Positions 52,603-61,850 of a stretch of DNA of 64,000 nt are shown here, one piece after another (position 1 is the stretch's first letter; the number at the start of each line of letters is the position of its first letter). Source of the stretch: Clostridia bacterium (GTDB taxonomy: Bacteria > Bacillota > Clostridia > Christensenellales > Borkfalkiaceae); NCBI GenBank assembly GCA_017545865.1, contig JAFWXO010000020.1:1-64000 (forward strand), in the 5' to 3' direction. The notes beneath the pieces are model-generated. The model searched no databases. It was not told the origin of the DNA and saw only the letters and a list, made by a program, of their open reading frames with translations. Position numbers and translations under genes: made by a program.

Positions 52603-55089
52603 ATGGCAAATTATACGCAAGGGTATTTCTTAGTTTTAAAAACTGCGGAAAACCAACAAGCAAAACTTAACGTACCGTATCTTGGAACGGAACTTATTTT
52701 ATACGCTATTTTAAAAACACCTAAGTGTGATGCTTGCGCGTATTTAAATAAGTTTGGCGTTACTCACGCTAATTATTTCCCTCAACTTAAAAGAACGTTA
52801 AAGGAAAGGAGCGTTATCGGTTATACCGCTAAAGCAAAGGGCGCAATGAAAACGGCTGAAGAGATTGCGCGCTCTTTAAAACTTTCTTACGTTTCAACCG
52901 AACATTTACTTTTAGCGGTGCTTTCCATTGAAGACTGTAGGGCGATGAGTATTTTAAGGAGTTTGGGCGTTGATTTTCACACCCTTTATTCGTATATTTT
53001 AGATAGAATTAAAATTAAAGTTAAAAACTCAGTTCAACCTGAAAAACCCGTTTCAGTTAGCGGTAATAAAGAAAATGCCGTTTACGAAGCAGTTGAAAAC
53101 GCTGTTAATTTTAGCGAACAACCTAAAATGCGCGTTGAAAGGGAAGATTTTGCCGTTACAAAGGAAACTTCTCCGCTTGATGCGTTTGGTTATTATCTTA
53201 CCGAAAGGGCTGAAAACGGCGAGATTGACCCCGTTATCGGTAGAGATGAAGAGATTGCAAGAGTTATTCAAACTCTTTCAAGAAAAACTAAAAATAGCCC
53301 CATTTTACTTGGTGAAGCGGGTGTTGGCAAAACTTCGATTGTGGAAGGGTTAGCGCTTAAAATCGTTAGCGGAGAAGCCCCCGAGTTTTTAAGAAAGAAA
53401 AAGATATTCTCGCTCGATATTGCAGGGCTTTTATCTGGAACTAAATTCCGTGGCGAATTTGAAGAAAGGTTAAAATCTGCCATAGATTACGCTATTAGCG
53501 ATGGGAATATTATCTTATTTATTGATGAAATTCATAATATCGTTGGCGCAGGTAGCACGAGTGACGGCAAGTTTGATACCGCTGAATTTTTAAAACCTAC
53601 GTTAGCGCGCGGTGAACTTTCAGTAATCGGCGCAACCACGAACGACGAGTATACTAAATATATAGAAAAGGATAGCGCTTTAGAAAGGCGCTTTCAGCCG
53701 ATTGTTATAAACGAACCGTCGGTTGACGTTGCTATTGAGATTTTAAGGGGGATAAAGCCCGTTTACGAATCTCACCACAAGATAATTATTAAAGACGAAG
53801 CAATCGTTGCCGCCGTTAAACTTTCCGATAGGTACGTTACGGGTAGGTTTTTGCCCGACAAAGCAATAGATCTTATTGACGAAGCGTCTTCTAAAAAACG
53901 TGTTGAGATAACTTCAACGCCTAAAGAAATAATAACTTTAGAAAATGAGATAAATAAATACATAGCCGAGCGTGATTACGCTATTTCGCGTGAAGATACG
54001 GTTAAAGCGCAGGCGTGCGAGAACAAAATTAGCGAATTAGTTGCAAAAATTCGCGTTGAAAAGGAAAAGGACTACGTTAAGCGCAGTGAACTTGACACTT
54101 GCGTTACCGAGCACGATATCAAAAAGTTAATTAGTGTTTGGACTAAAATTCCCGTTGCCGATTTGTCGGGGGAAGATTCCTTTAAACTTATGTCGCTTGA
54201 AGATGACCTAATGAAGAAAATCGTTGGTCAAACAAAGGCGATTGAAAGCGTTTCAAGAGCGGTTAGGCGTTCAAGGGCTAACGTTAACGATCCGAATAAG
54301 CCGATAGGTTCGTTCTTATTCGTTGGTCCAACGGGCGTTGGTAAAACTGAACTTGCAAAAGCCCTTGCGGAAAGCGTTTTTGGCGATAAGAACTCACTTA
54401 TTCGCTTTGATATGAGCGAATATCAAGATAAAACTGCGATAAATAAACTTATCGGCTCAGCGCCCGGTTACGTTGGTTACGAGCAAGAAGGGTTGCTTTC
54501 GGAAAAAGTTAGAAAAAACCCTTATTCAGTAGTTTTATTTGACGAGATTGAAAAGGCGTCGCCCGAGATATACGACGTGTTGTTGCAAGTTATGGGCGAA
54601 GGTAGGCTTTCAGATAATAAGGGTAGACTTATAAACTTTAAAAACACGATAATAATTTTAACTTCAAACGTTGGGTTTTCAAATAAGTCTGCCTCTTCCT
54701 TCGGTTTTGGCGAATCAACGGTTGAAAACGACGTTAACGATGCGTTAAAACGCCACTTTAAAGCGGAATTTTTAAATAGGTTTGACGATATTATAACGTT
54801 TAACAGACTGTCGAAAAGTGATTGTTATGACGTTGCCGATATTTTGATAAACGAACTTATCAAGCGTGTAAACGCCCAAGGATATCATCTTTTTGTTGAT
54901 AACTCGGCTATGGATATTATCGTTAACGATAGTTTTAATCCCGAATACGGCGCAAGAAACGTTAAAAGAGTAATTTCACGCTACGTTGAAGATTTGCTTT
55001 CAGACGCTATCATTTCAGGTGAAATTCGCCGTGGAGATACCGTTACCGTTATAGGTGAAAACGGAAAAGTTACTTACGAGAAGGGTTGA
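52603..55089 (+). CDS. clpC: Clp protease ATP-binding subunit (ClpC type)
   Basis: 828-residue AAA+ unfoldase with two ATPase domains. The Clp-N repeat domain covers about residues 1-145. Walker A1 is GEAGVGKTS near 234 and Walker A2 is GPTGVGKTE near 580. Between them lies a short ClpC-type middle region. SSFGFGE occupies the place of the ClpP-binding loop (VGF/LGF), so it probably works with ClpP. The usual ctsR-mcsA-mcsB genes are not adjacent, so its regulation may differ. It starts seven bases after galU, with AAGGA upstream. Confidence 0.93.
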   Translation: MANYTQGYFLVLKTAENQQAKLNVPYLGTELILYAILKTPKCDACAYLNKFGVTHANYFPQLKRTLKERSVIGYTAKAKGAMKTAEEIARSLKLSYVSTEHLLLAVLSIEDCRAMSILRSLGVDFHTLYSYILDRIKIKVKNSVQPEKPVSVSGNKENAVYEAVENAVNFSEQPKMRVEREDFAVTKETSPLDAFGYYLTERAENGEIDPVIGRDEEIARVIQTLSRKTKNSPILLGEAGVGKTSIVEGLALKIVSGEAPEFLRKKKIFSLDIAGLLSGTKFRGEFEERLKSAIDYAISDGNIILFIDEIHNIVGAGSTSDGKFDTAEFLKPTLARGELSVIGATTNDEYTKYIEKDSALERRFQPIVINEPSVDVAIEILRGIKPVYESHHKIIIKDEAIVAAVKLSDRYVTGRFLPDKAIDLIDEASSKKRVEITSTPKEIITLENEINKYIAERDYAISREDTVKAQACENKISELVAKIRVEKEKDYVKRSELDTCVTEHDIKKLISVWTKIPVADLSGEDSFKLMSLEDDLMKKIVGQTKAIESVSRAVRRSRANVNDPNKPIGSFLFVGPTGVGKTELAKALAESVFGDKNSLIRFDMSEYQDKTAINKLIGSAPGYVGYEQEGLLSEKVRKNPYSVVLFDEIEKASPEIYDVLLQVMGEGRLSDNKGRLINFKNTIIILTSNVGFSNKSASSFGFGESTVENDVNDALKRHFKAEFLNRFDDIITFNRLSKSDCYDVADILINELIKRVNAQGYHLFVDNSAMDIIVNDSFNPEYGARNVKRVISRYVEDLLSDAIISGEIRRGDTVTVIGENGKVTYEKG

Positions 55090-55090
55090 T

Positions 55091-55882
55091 ATGGAGATAG
55101 GAATTTCAACCGCATCGCTTTTTAAAAGACAGTTTAATGAAGATGCGGTGGTAACTTTAAATAAATTAAACGCTAAAGTATGCGAAGTGTTTTTAGGTAC
55201 TTATTCAGAGTACACTAACGATTTTGCTAATCTTTTAAAGGAAAGAAAAGGGCATTTGCAAGTTCACTCAATACATACCTTGAACACTCATTTTGAACCG
55301 CAACTTTTTTCTCAAAGCGAAAGGGCGCTTAAAGACGCTTTTGATATTTTTGCCTCCTGTTTAAACACTGCAAACGTTTTAGGCGCTAAGTATTACACGT
55401 TGCACGGTATTGCTCGTTTTAAGAAAAATATCTTGTATAACGAATATGAAAAAATTGCCAAAATGATGGGAAAAGTCAAAGATTTTGCGTTTGAGCGTGG
55501 GGTTGAACTCTGCCTTGAAAACGTTGAGTGGGCGTACTATAACCACGTTGGTTTTTACAAGGAAATTTCAAAATATTTATCAGGGCTTAAAACTTGTTTA
55601 GACGTTAAGCAAGCGAGAATTTCAGGCGATAGTTACAAAGACTATATTGAAGAAATGGGAAGTTCCATAAAAACGGTTCACTTGTCTGACGTTGATGAAA
55701 ACGGTAAAATTTGCCTTCCTGGTAAAGGGCTTTTTGATTTTGAAGATTTATTTAAGCGTTTAAACGGCGTTGGGTTTAACGGCGATATGTTAATTGAAGT
55801 TTATTCAGGCGATTACGGTGAAATTTCAGAGTTTACCGATAGCCTTGATTATTTAAGAGAATTAAAAGATAAAATTTTTTAA
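55091..55882 (+). CDS. Sugar phosphate isomerase/epimerase-like TIM-barrel protein
   Basis: 263 residues, AP-endonuclease-2-type TIM barrel. Expected metal-site regions are HSIHTLNTHF, YTLHGIARF, the Glu in LCLENVEWAYYN, CLDVKQARISG and TVHLSDVDENGKICLPGKG. Members include xylose isomerase-like epimerases and endonuclease IV-like proteins; the HLSD and PGKG motifs favour an isomerase. Substrate unknown. ATG 55091 lies one base after the clpC stop; a longer start inside clpC is rejected. Confidence 0.85.
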   Translation: MEIGISTASLFKRQFNEDAVVTLNKLNAKVCEVFLGTYSEYTNDFANLLKERKGHLQVHSIHTLNTHFEPQLFSQSERALKDAFDIFASCLNTANVLGAKYYTLHGIARFKKNILYNEYEKIAKMMGKVKDFAFERGVELCLENVEWAYYNHVGFYKEISKYLSGLKTCLDVKQARISGDSYKDYIEEMGSSIKTVHLSDVDENGKICLPGKGLFDFEDLFKRLNGVGFNGDMLIEVYSGDYGEISEFTDSLDYLRELKDKIF

Positions 55883-55903
55883 TATATAAATAAGGAGTAG
55901 TTT

Positions 55904-57316
55904 ATGGACAAGAACAATTTAAAGATTAGATTTGACTACAACAATATGATGGACAAGTTTGTTGGTAGTAAAGAAGGCATTAAGGATAGCGACATTTTAG
56001 AAATGACTCCATTTGCTAAAAACGCATACGATACCTTTGAAAGTATTCGTGGAACTGGTATGACGGGTTGGGCAAACCTTGTTAACTATAACAAAGAAGA
56101 AATTGACGATATCGTTAATTGCGCCGAAGATATTAGAAAAAATTACGAATATTTCGTAGTTTTAGGTATCGGCGGATCTGCTCTCGGTCCTATCGCCGTT
56201 TTCCAAGCGCTTTGCCACCTTCACTATAACGATTTACCTTCTGAAAAGAGAAACGGACCTAAGTTCTACGTTGAAGATAACGTTGACCCTGAACGCATGG
56301 TTGCTCTTTTAGACGTTATTGACGTTGAAAAAACTATGTTTAACGTTATCACAAAGAGTGGTTCAACAAGCGAAACGATGACTCAATACCTTATTATCAA
56401 CGATATTTTAACAAAAAAACTTGGCGATAAAGCAAAAGAGCATATCATTACAACAACTTCAAGTTCAAAAGGTAACCTTATTAAGATTTCTAAAAAGGAA
56501 GGCTATAAAACGTACTTTATCCCCGATGCCGTTGGCGGAAGATTCTCTGAACTTTCACCCGTTGGTTTACTTCCCGCAGCAGTTTTAGGCGTTGATATTT
56601 ACGAATTCTTAGACGGCGCTAAATTTATGAACGAGATTTGTTCTTCTTCTGATTTAGATAAAAACCCTGCGCTTATGAGCGCGCTTTTATCCTATATCTC
56701 GTTAAGGCGTGGTAAAAACATTTCCGTTATGATGCCGTATGCAGACGGGCTTAAATATATTGCCGACTGGTACTGCCAACTTTGGGCTGAAAGTATCGGT
56801 AAAGAAGTTGATAAAAAGGGCAATTTAGTGTTTGAAGGTCAAACTCCAGTTAAGGCGTTAGGCGTTACCGATCAACACAGCCAAGTTCAATTATATACCG
56901 AAGGTCCTTTTGATAAAGTAACCACTTTCTTAGCGGTTGATGAATATAGAAAAATCGTTAAAATTCCCGATGGTTGCGAAGATATTCCCGACGTTAACTT
57001 CCTTTGCGGTCACACGATGAACGAACTTATTCAAGCCGAAAGAGTTGCAACGGAATACGCTTTAACCGTTAAAAATAGACTTAATAGAACTATCTATCTT
57101 CCTATTCTTAACGCGTTCACGCTCGGTCAATTATTGTTCTTCTTCGAACTTGAAACTGCTTACATGGGCGAAATGCTCGGCATTGATACTTATAACCAAC
57201 CCGGCGTTGAAAACGGCAAAAATGCAACTTACGCGCTCCTTGGTAGAAATGGTTACGACGCTAAGCGTGAAGAACTTAACAACGCTCCTAAAAAAGACGA
57301 TAAGTATATTATCTAA
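55904..57316 (+). CDS. pgi: Glucose-6-phosphate isomerase
   Basis: 470-residue bacterial-type phosphoglucose isomerase of glycolysis. VVLGIGGSALGP and KSGSTSETM are the SIS-domain substrate sites, and DQHSQVQLYTEGP contains the second signature with the catalytic His. The Glu in GGRFSELSPVG lies in the other conserved block. AAGGAG precedes the ATG. A strong terminator follows the gene, so it ends the string of genes starting near 44 kb. Confidence 0.97.
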   Translation: MDKNNLKIRFDYNNMMDKFVGSKEGIKDSDILEMTPFAKNAYDTFESIRGTGMTGWANLVNYNKEEIDDIVNCAEDIRKNYEYFVVLGIGGSALGPIAVFQALCHLHYNDLPSEKRNGPKFYVEDNVDPERMVALLDVIDVEKTMFNVITKSGSTSETMTQYLIINDILTKKLGDKAKEHIITTTSSSKGNLIKISKKEGYKTYFIPDAVGGRFSELSPVGLLPAAVLGVDIYEFLDGAKFMNEICSSSDLDKNPALMSALLSYISLRRGKNISVMMPYADGLKYIADWYCQLWAESIGKEVDKKGNLVFEGQTPVKALGVTDQHSQVQLYTEGPFDKVTTFLAVDEYRKIVKIPDGCEDIPDVNFLCGHTMNELIQAERVATEYALTVKNRLNRTIYLPILNAFTLGQLLFFFELETAYMGEMLGIDTYNQPGVENGKNATYALLGRNGYDAKREELNNAPKKDDKYII

Positions 57317-57325
57317 ATTAAAATG

Positions 57326-57349
57326 CCACGGCTTTGCCGTGGTTTTTTT
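57326..57349 (+). terminator. Intrinsic terminator of pgi
   Basis: CCACGGC (57326-57332) pairs with GCCGTGG (57336-57342) with a TTT loop, followed by seven T. Confidence 0.92.
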
Positions 57350-57383
57350 GTGCTAAAAAAATAAAAATTTCATATACATTAGT

Positions 57384-58025
57384 ATGAAAAAATGTAAAAA
57401 GCGCAAGAAAAGAGTGTTTTTATTGTTTTTAGCGTTGTTCTTTTTGGTTTTTATAACGCTTTATTCAATTTCTAACAAAATGCTCGTTAAAATAGGCGAA
57501 GCGTCGTATAAAGGCGTTTTGTCAACCGCATCGTATTACGCTATAAATAAAACGCTAAGCGACAAATACAATTACTCTGAACTTTTCAAAGTTCATAAAG
57601 ATAGTAACGGTAAAATAACGATGATTACTTCAGATTCGTATAAATTTAACGTTTTAACCGTTACCTTAGCGGAAAGCGTTGGGGAATATATGAATAATTA
57701 CGTTAGCGCGGGTGTTGACGTTCCTATCGGTGTTTTTACTGGAATAAGGCTGTTACAGGGCTTTGGAAAAACGGTTAAAATGAAACTTATCGTAATTCAC
57801 TCGGTTAAGTGTGACGTTGTTTCTAAGTTTGAAAGCGCTGGCATAAACCAAACTCGCCATACTTTATATTTAGTGGTAACTCCCGATGCGTCAGTAGTAA
57901 CGAGGGTTTCAACTAAAAAAATCATTGATACGATAACCGTTATGCTTTACGATAACGTAATTATCGGCGAAGTGCCCGAAGTTTATCTTGCATCATCTAT
58001 ATTTTCGGCTCAAAAATACGTGTAA
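57384..58025 (+). CDS. yunB: Sporulation protein YunB
   Basis: 213 residues: a very basic N-terminus, one transmembrane helix (about 11-28), and an extracytoplasmic domain. The block SVGEYMNNYVSAGVDVPIGVFTG and GINQTRHTLYLVV are typical of YunB, a mother-cell sporulation protein of unknown mechanism. No Shine-Dalgarno sequence precedes ATG 57384. A possible sigma-E -10 element (TATACATT, 57373-57380) sits right upstream. It is a single-gene unit after the pgi terminator. Confidence 0.9.
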   Translation: MKKCKKRKKRVFLLFLALFFLVFITLYSISNKMLVKIGEASYKGVLSTASYYAINKTLSDKYNYSELFKVHKDSNGKITMITSDSYKFNVLTVTLAESVGEYMNNYVSAGVDVPIGVFTGIRLLQGFGKTVKMKLIVIHSVKCDVVSKFESAGINQTRHTLYLVVTPDASVVTRVSTKKIIDTITVMLYDNVIIGEVPEVYLASSIFSAQKYV

Positions 58026-58029
58026 ACGA

Positions 58030-58058
58030 TTGACAAAACGGGTTAAAATATATATAAT
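58030..58058 (+). promoter_or_regulatory. Consensus sigma-A promoter of pheST
   Basis: TTGACA (58030-58035) and TATAAT (58053-58058) are both perfect and separated by 17 bases. Such a strong promoter suits a gene controlled after initiation, here by the T-box. Confidence 0.95.
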
Positions 58059-58080
58059 TTTAATATATATTTAAAAACTA

Positions 58081-58303
58081 AGACGAAGACAGACGTTTTT
58101 GTTAATCGGAAAGAGAAAATCGGTGGCGCGCTGAAAGCCGATTACGGTTTGATTAAACGTTATTCACTTCCGAGTTGCAAGCTGAAATAATAGTAAGCCG
58201 AGCCGTTCGTAACGTTATAACGAATAAGATACGTTTTTTAACGTATAAATTAAGGTGGTACCACGCAAAAAGCGTCCTTTTGATAGGGCGCTTTTGTTTT
58301 TTT
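58081..58303 (+). promoter_or_regulatory. T-box riboswitch of the pheST operon
   Basis: The conserved T-box AAGGTGGTACCACG lies at 58252-58265, followed by a terminator (58268-58303) whose competing antiterminator uses the T-box. Upstream are the stem I elements, with GAAAGAG-like and AGTAAGCC-type conserved segments. Uncharged tRNA-Phe is the likely ligand from the downstream genes. TTC triplets at 58163-58165 and 58168-58170 are candidates for the specifier, but I could not place the loop with certainty. Confidence 0.93.
58268..58303 (+). terminator. T-box-controlled terminator
   Basis: AAAAGCGTCC (58268-58277) pairs with GGGCGCTTTT (58286-58295), including one T-G wobble, then a run of T. 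It is the off-state hairpin of the T-box. Confidence 0.9.
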
Positions 58304-58316
58304 ATAAGGAGAAATT

Positions 58317-59336
58317 ATGAACGAAAAATTAGACCTTATTTTACAGCAAGCGAAAAGTGATATTTCACTTGCAACTTCAGTAAAAGAACTCAATGACGTT
58401 AAGGTTAAATACCAAGGTAAAAACGGCGAAGTTACTAAACTTATGCAAGGTATGAGAGATATTCCAAAAGAAGATAGACCTGCCTTTGGTAAACTCGTTA
58501 ACGATCTTAGAACCGCGATTGACGAGTGCTACGATGCTCGTGAAACTGAACTTAAAGAAATTGAACTTCAAAAAACCTTCTTAGACGAGGCTATTGATAT
58601 AACGTTACCGTCTAAAATGCGTGAAACGGGTACTTTGCACCCGTTAACGCTCGTTAAAAACGAACTTATCGATGCTTTCACGAGTATGGGTTTTGAAATT
58701 TTTGAAGGACCTGAAATTGAAGAAGATTATTATAACTTTAAAATGCTTAATATCCCTGAAGATCACCCTGCAAGAGATATGCAAGATACTTTCTACGTTA
58801 ACGATAATATTTTGCTTAGAACTCAAACTTCGGCAGGTCAAGTTAGGGTAATGCTTGATAAAAAGCCTCCTATTAAGATTTTAAGCCCAGGTAAAGTTTA
58901 CCGTTCTGACGACGATGCTTCTCACTCTCCGATGTTCCACCAAATGGAAGGCTTAGTAGTTGATAAAAACATCACTCTTTGCGATCTTAAAGGTACTTTA
59001 GACGAGTTCTGCAAGATAATGTTCGGTAAAGACGCTAAAACAAGGCTTCGCCCGTCCTATTTCCCCTTTACTGAACCTTCAGTTGAAGTTGACGTTTCGT
59101 GTTCTGAGTGCCACGGCAAGGGCTGCAAACTTTGTAAAGGCACTGGTTGGATTGAAATTCTCGGCGCGGGTATCGTAAACAAAAAGGTTTTAGAAGGTTG
59201 CGGTATTGATAGTGAAGTTTATTCGGGTTACGCTTTCGGTATGGGTATTGAACGTATTGCAATTTTAAAATACAAAATTCCCGATATTAGGCTTTTCTTT
59301 GAAAATGACTTAAGATTCTTAAAACAATTCAAGTAA
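58317..59336 (+). CDS. pheS: Phenylalanyl-tRNA synthetase alpha subunit
   Basis: 339-residue catalytic alpha subunit of the class II heterotetramer. The N-terminal coiled-coil region spans about 1-85 and the catalytic core follows. Class II motif 2 is [24 protein letters not shown] and motif 3 is [15 protein letters not shown] CxxC-x3-CxxC zinc-like insertion ([17 protein letters not shown]) is present, as in many Clostridia. AAGGAG precedes the ATG, 13 bases after the T-box terminator. Confidence 0.98.
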   Translation: MNEKLDLILQQAKSDISLATSVKELNDVKVKYQGKNGEVTKLMQGMRDIPKEDRPAFGKLVNDLRTAIDECYDARETELKEIELQKTFLDEAIDITLPSKMRETGTLHPLTLVKNELIDAFTSMGFEIFEGPEIEEDYYNFKMLNIPEDHPARDMQDTFYVNDNILLRTQTSAGQVRVMLDKKPPIKILSPGKVYRSDDDASHSPMFHQMEGLVVDKNITLCDLKGTLDEFCKIMFGKDAKTRLRPSYFPFTEPSVEVDVSCSECHGKGCKLCKGTGWIEILGAGIVNKKVLEGCGIDSEVYSGYAFGMGIERIAILKYKIPDIRLFFENDLRFLKQFK

Positions 59337-59349
59337 GATAGGTGATAAA

Positions 59350-61773
59350 ATGAAACTTCCTTTATATTGGTTAAACGATTACGTAGATATTTCGGATATT
59401 TCCGTTGAAGAACTTAAAAATAAACTTTTCTCTTGCGGTTTTGAAGTTGAAGAAGTGATTGAAAACGGCAAGGATATTTCAGGCGTTGTTGTTGGCGAAG
59501 TGTTAACTTGCGAAGCAATTCCCGAAACGCATTTGCACCTTTGCACGGTTGATTGCGGTAAGCACGGCGTTTTCCAAATTTGCTGTGGCGCAGATAACGT
59601 TAAAGTTGGCATCAAAGCCCCCGTTGCTTTAGTTGGCGCAACCGTTTACGCCACCGCTAAAGACCACGTTACAATCGAAGGCGTTATGACTATAAAAGCG
59701 GGTAAACTCCGCGGTTACGATTCCTTTGGTATGCTTTGCGCTGGTGGTGAAATCGGCGTTACTGAAGAAATGTATAAGGGCGCATCGTACGACGGGCTTT
59801 TGATTTTAGATAACTCACTTGAAAACGGCGCGGATATTAAGCCTATCGTTGGTCTTGACGAAGTTATTTTTGACATCGGCGTTACTGCAAATAGACCTGA
59901 TTGCCATAGTATCTTAGGATTAGCAAGAGAAGTTGCAGCCGTTCTTAACAAACCGCTCAAAATGCCAAAAACTTCCTATTCTACCGCTAATTTTAAGACT
60001 GAAGATAAGTTATCAGTTGAAGTTAAAAATGCTGAACTTTGCCCAAGATACGTTGCTTGTTTTGTTGATAACGTTAAAATTTTTGAATCTCCAAAGTGGA
60101 TGCAAAAACGCCTTAACAGCGTTGGTATTAGAGCAATTAACAATATCGTTGACGTTACAAACTTCGTTTTAACTGAAATCGGCCAACCGATGCACGGTTT
60201 TGACTACGATAATTTAGAAGGTCAAAAACTCGTTATTCGCACGGCAACTGATGGTGAAACTATTACCACGCTTGACGATAAAGAATATTCTTTAACCGAG
60301 CAAAATCTCGTTATTTGCGATGCAAAAAAACCTCAATGTATTGCAGGTGTTATGGGTGGCAAAGGTAGTTCCGTTGAAGATAACACTAAGTCAATCGTGT
60401 TTGAATCGGCTATGTTTAAGCGTGATAGTATTCGTAGAACTTCACGTTCGCTTGGTAAACGCTCGGATTCTTCTTCAAGATTTGAAAAGGGAACTGACGC
60501 GTATATTGCTGAACTCGGTATGAAACGCGCTCTTAGCTTGATTGACGAACTTAAAATAGGCGATATAGCTTCTTCTTACATTGACGTTAACTCAACGCCT
60601 ATTGAACCTAAGAAAATCGTTACAAAAATTTCTAAAATCAATAAAGTTTTGGGTATTGACGTTCCAAGCGAAGTTATTAAAGACGTTTTAACTCGCCTTG
60701 AATTCGGCGTTGAAATTAACGGTGATGATTTGGTTGCCGTTATTCCGCCTTACCGTGATGACGTTGAAGATTATCCTGATCTTTCTGAAGAAGTTATCCG
60801 TATGTACGGTTACGACCATATCGTTAACACGTTATTAAAAGATGCGTCAATTACCGTTGGCGGTCTTAACAAAGAACAAAAAGACCTTAATAAAGCAAAA
60901 AATTACCTTGTTTCTCAAGGCTTTTCAGAAGCGATTACTTATTCCTTCGTTTCCGAAAAGGAATATGATAATTTCTCACTTGATAAAGAAAGCGCCGAAT
61001 ACAAGTTTATCAAAATTTTAAATCCGCTCGGCGAAGATTTATCGGTTATGAGAACTGCGGTTATGCCGTCACTTGTTAAAGTTATTGCAAACAACCTTAA
61101 TAAAAAGAACTTGTCGGGTAGACTTTTTGAGTTTGCAAAAACTTATAATCCTAAGTCTTTACCGCTTACCGAACTTCCCGTTGAAAACGAAGTTTTAGCG
61201 CTTGGTATGTTTGGGGGTGAAGATTTCTTCACGATTAAAGGCGTTGTTGAAGGCTTGTTTGAAGTTTTAGGCGCAACCTTTAAGGTTGACTTTAAAAAGT
61301 GCGATAGACCGTTTATGCACCCAACGAGAAGCGCTGAAATAACTATCGGGAATAGGTCAATCGGCTATATCGGCGAACTCAATCCTAAAACCGCTGAAAA
61401 ACTCGGCATTGATAAGCGAATTTACGTTGGTGAAATTAAGTACGGCGTTATTTCAAAAATGCTTAATAGAAAATTACTCTTTAAGCCTTTCCCGAAATTC
61501 CCGTCGGTTGAACGGGACTTAGCGCTCGTTATGGATAAATCGGTTACTAATGGTGAAACCATTAAGCTCATCAAAAAATATGCAGATAAAACCTTAGTTT
61601 CGGTTGAACTTTTCGATATTTATGAAGGTAATCAACTTGAACAAGGTAAAAAGAGTATGGCTTACCACTTAACGTTTAGCAACCTTGAAAGATCGCTCAC
61701 TTTGGAAGAAGTTGACGCGTCCGTTGCAAGAATTTTAGCAGGGTTACAAATTGCCAACATCGTTTTAAGATAA
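59350..61773 (+). CDS. pheT: Phenylalanyl-tRNA synthetase beta subunit
   Basis: 807 residues. Domains in order: tRNA-binding EMAP/OB fold (about 40-150), B3/B4 editing domain (about 210-380, with GQPMHGFD), B5 (about 410-475), a catalytic-like core, and the C-terminal FDX-ACB anticodon-binding domain (about 714-806, with FPKFPSVERDLALVMD). It partners PheS and is 13 bases downstream of it. Followed by a moderate terminator. Confidence 0.98.
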   Translation: MKLPLYWLNDYVDISDISVEELKNKLFSCGFEVEEVIENGKDISGVVVGEVLTCEAIPETHLHLCTVDCGKHGVFQICCGADNVKVGIKAPVALVGATVYATAKDHVTIEGVMTIKAGKLRGYDSFGMLCAGGEIGVTEEMYKGASYDGLLILDNSLENGADIKPIVGLDEVIFDIGVTANRPDCHSILGLAREVAAVLNKPLKMPKTSYSTANFKTEDKLSVEVKNAELCPRYVACFVDNVKIFESPKWMQKRLNSVGIRAINNIVDVTNFVLTEIGQPMHGFDYDNLEGQKLVIRTATDGETITTLDDKEYSLTEQNLVICDAKKPQCIAGVMGGKGSSVEDNTKSIVFESAMFKRDSIRRTSRSLGKRSDSSSRFEKGTDAYIAELGMKRALSLIDELKIGDIASSYIDVNSTPIEPKKIVTKISKINKVLGIDVPSEVIKDVLTRLEFGVEINGDDLVAVIPPYRDDVEDYPDLSEEVIRMYGYDHIVNTLLKDASITVGGLNKEQKDLNKAKNYLVSQGFSEAITYSFVSEKEYDNFSLDKESAEYKFIKILNPLGEDLSVMRTAVMPSLVKVIANNLNKKNLSGRLFEFAKTYNPKSLPLTELPVENEVLALGMFGGEDFFTIKGVVEGLFEVLGATFKVDFKKCDRPFMHPTRSAEITIGNRSIGYIGELNPKTAEKLGIDKRIYVGEIKYGVISKMLNRKLLFKPFPKFPSVERDLALVMDKSVTNGETIKLIKKYADKTLVSVELFDIYEGNQLEQGKKSMAYHLTFSNLERSLTLEEVDASVARILAGLQIANIVLR

Positions 61774-61777
61774 ACTC

Positions 61778-61806
61778 TTGCCCGTCGAATTGGCGGGCAA
61801 ATTTTA
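61778..61806 (+). terminator. Terminator of pheST
   Basis: TTGCCCGTC (61778-61786) pairs with GGCGGGCAA (61792-61800) with one wobble pair. The following tract ATTTTAT is only partly T, so termination may be moderate. Confidence 0.7.
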
Positions 61807-61815
61807 TAAAAACAC

Positions 61816-61844
61816 TTTAAAAACCTTTAAAATTAGAGTAAAAT
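61816..61844 (+). promoter_or_regulatory. Promoter placing the U32 gene on a leaderless mRNA
   Basis: TTTAAA (61816-61821) and TAAAAT (61839-61844) are separated by 17 bases. The ATG lies six bases after the -10 box, the same layout as at prmA. Confidence 0.7.
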
Positions 61845-61850
61845 ATTACT

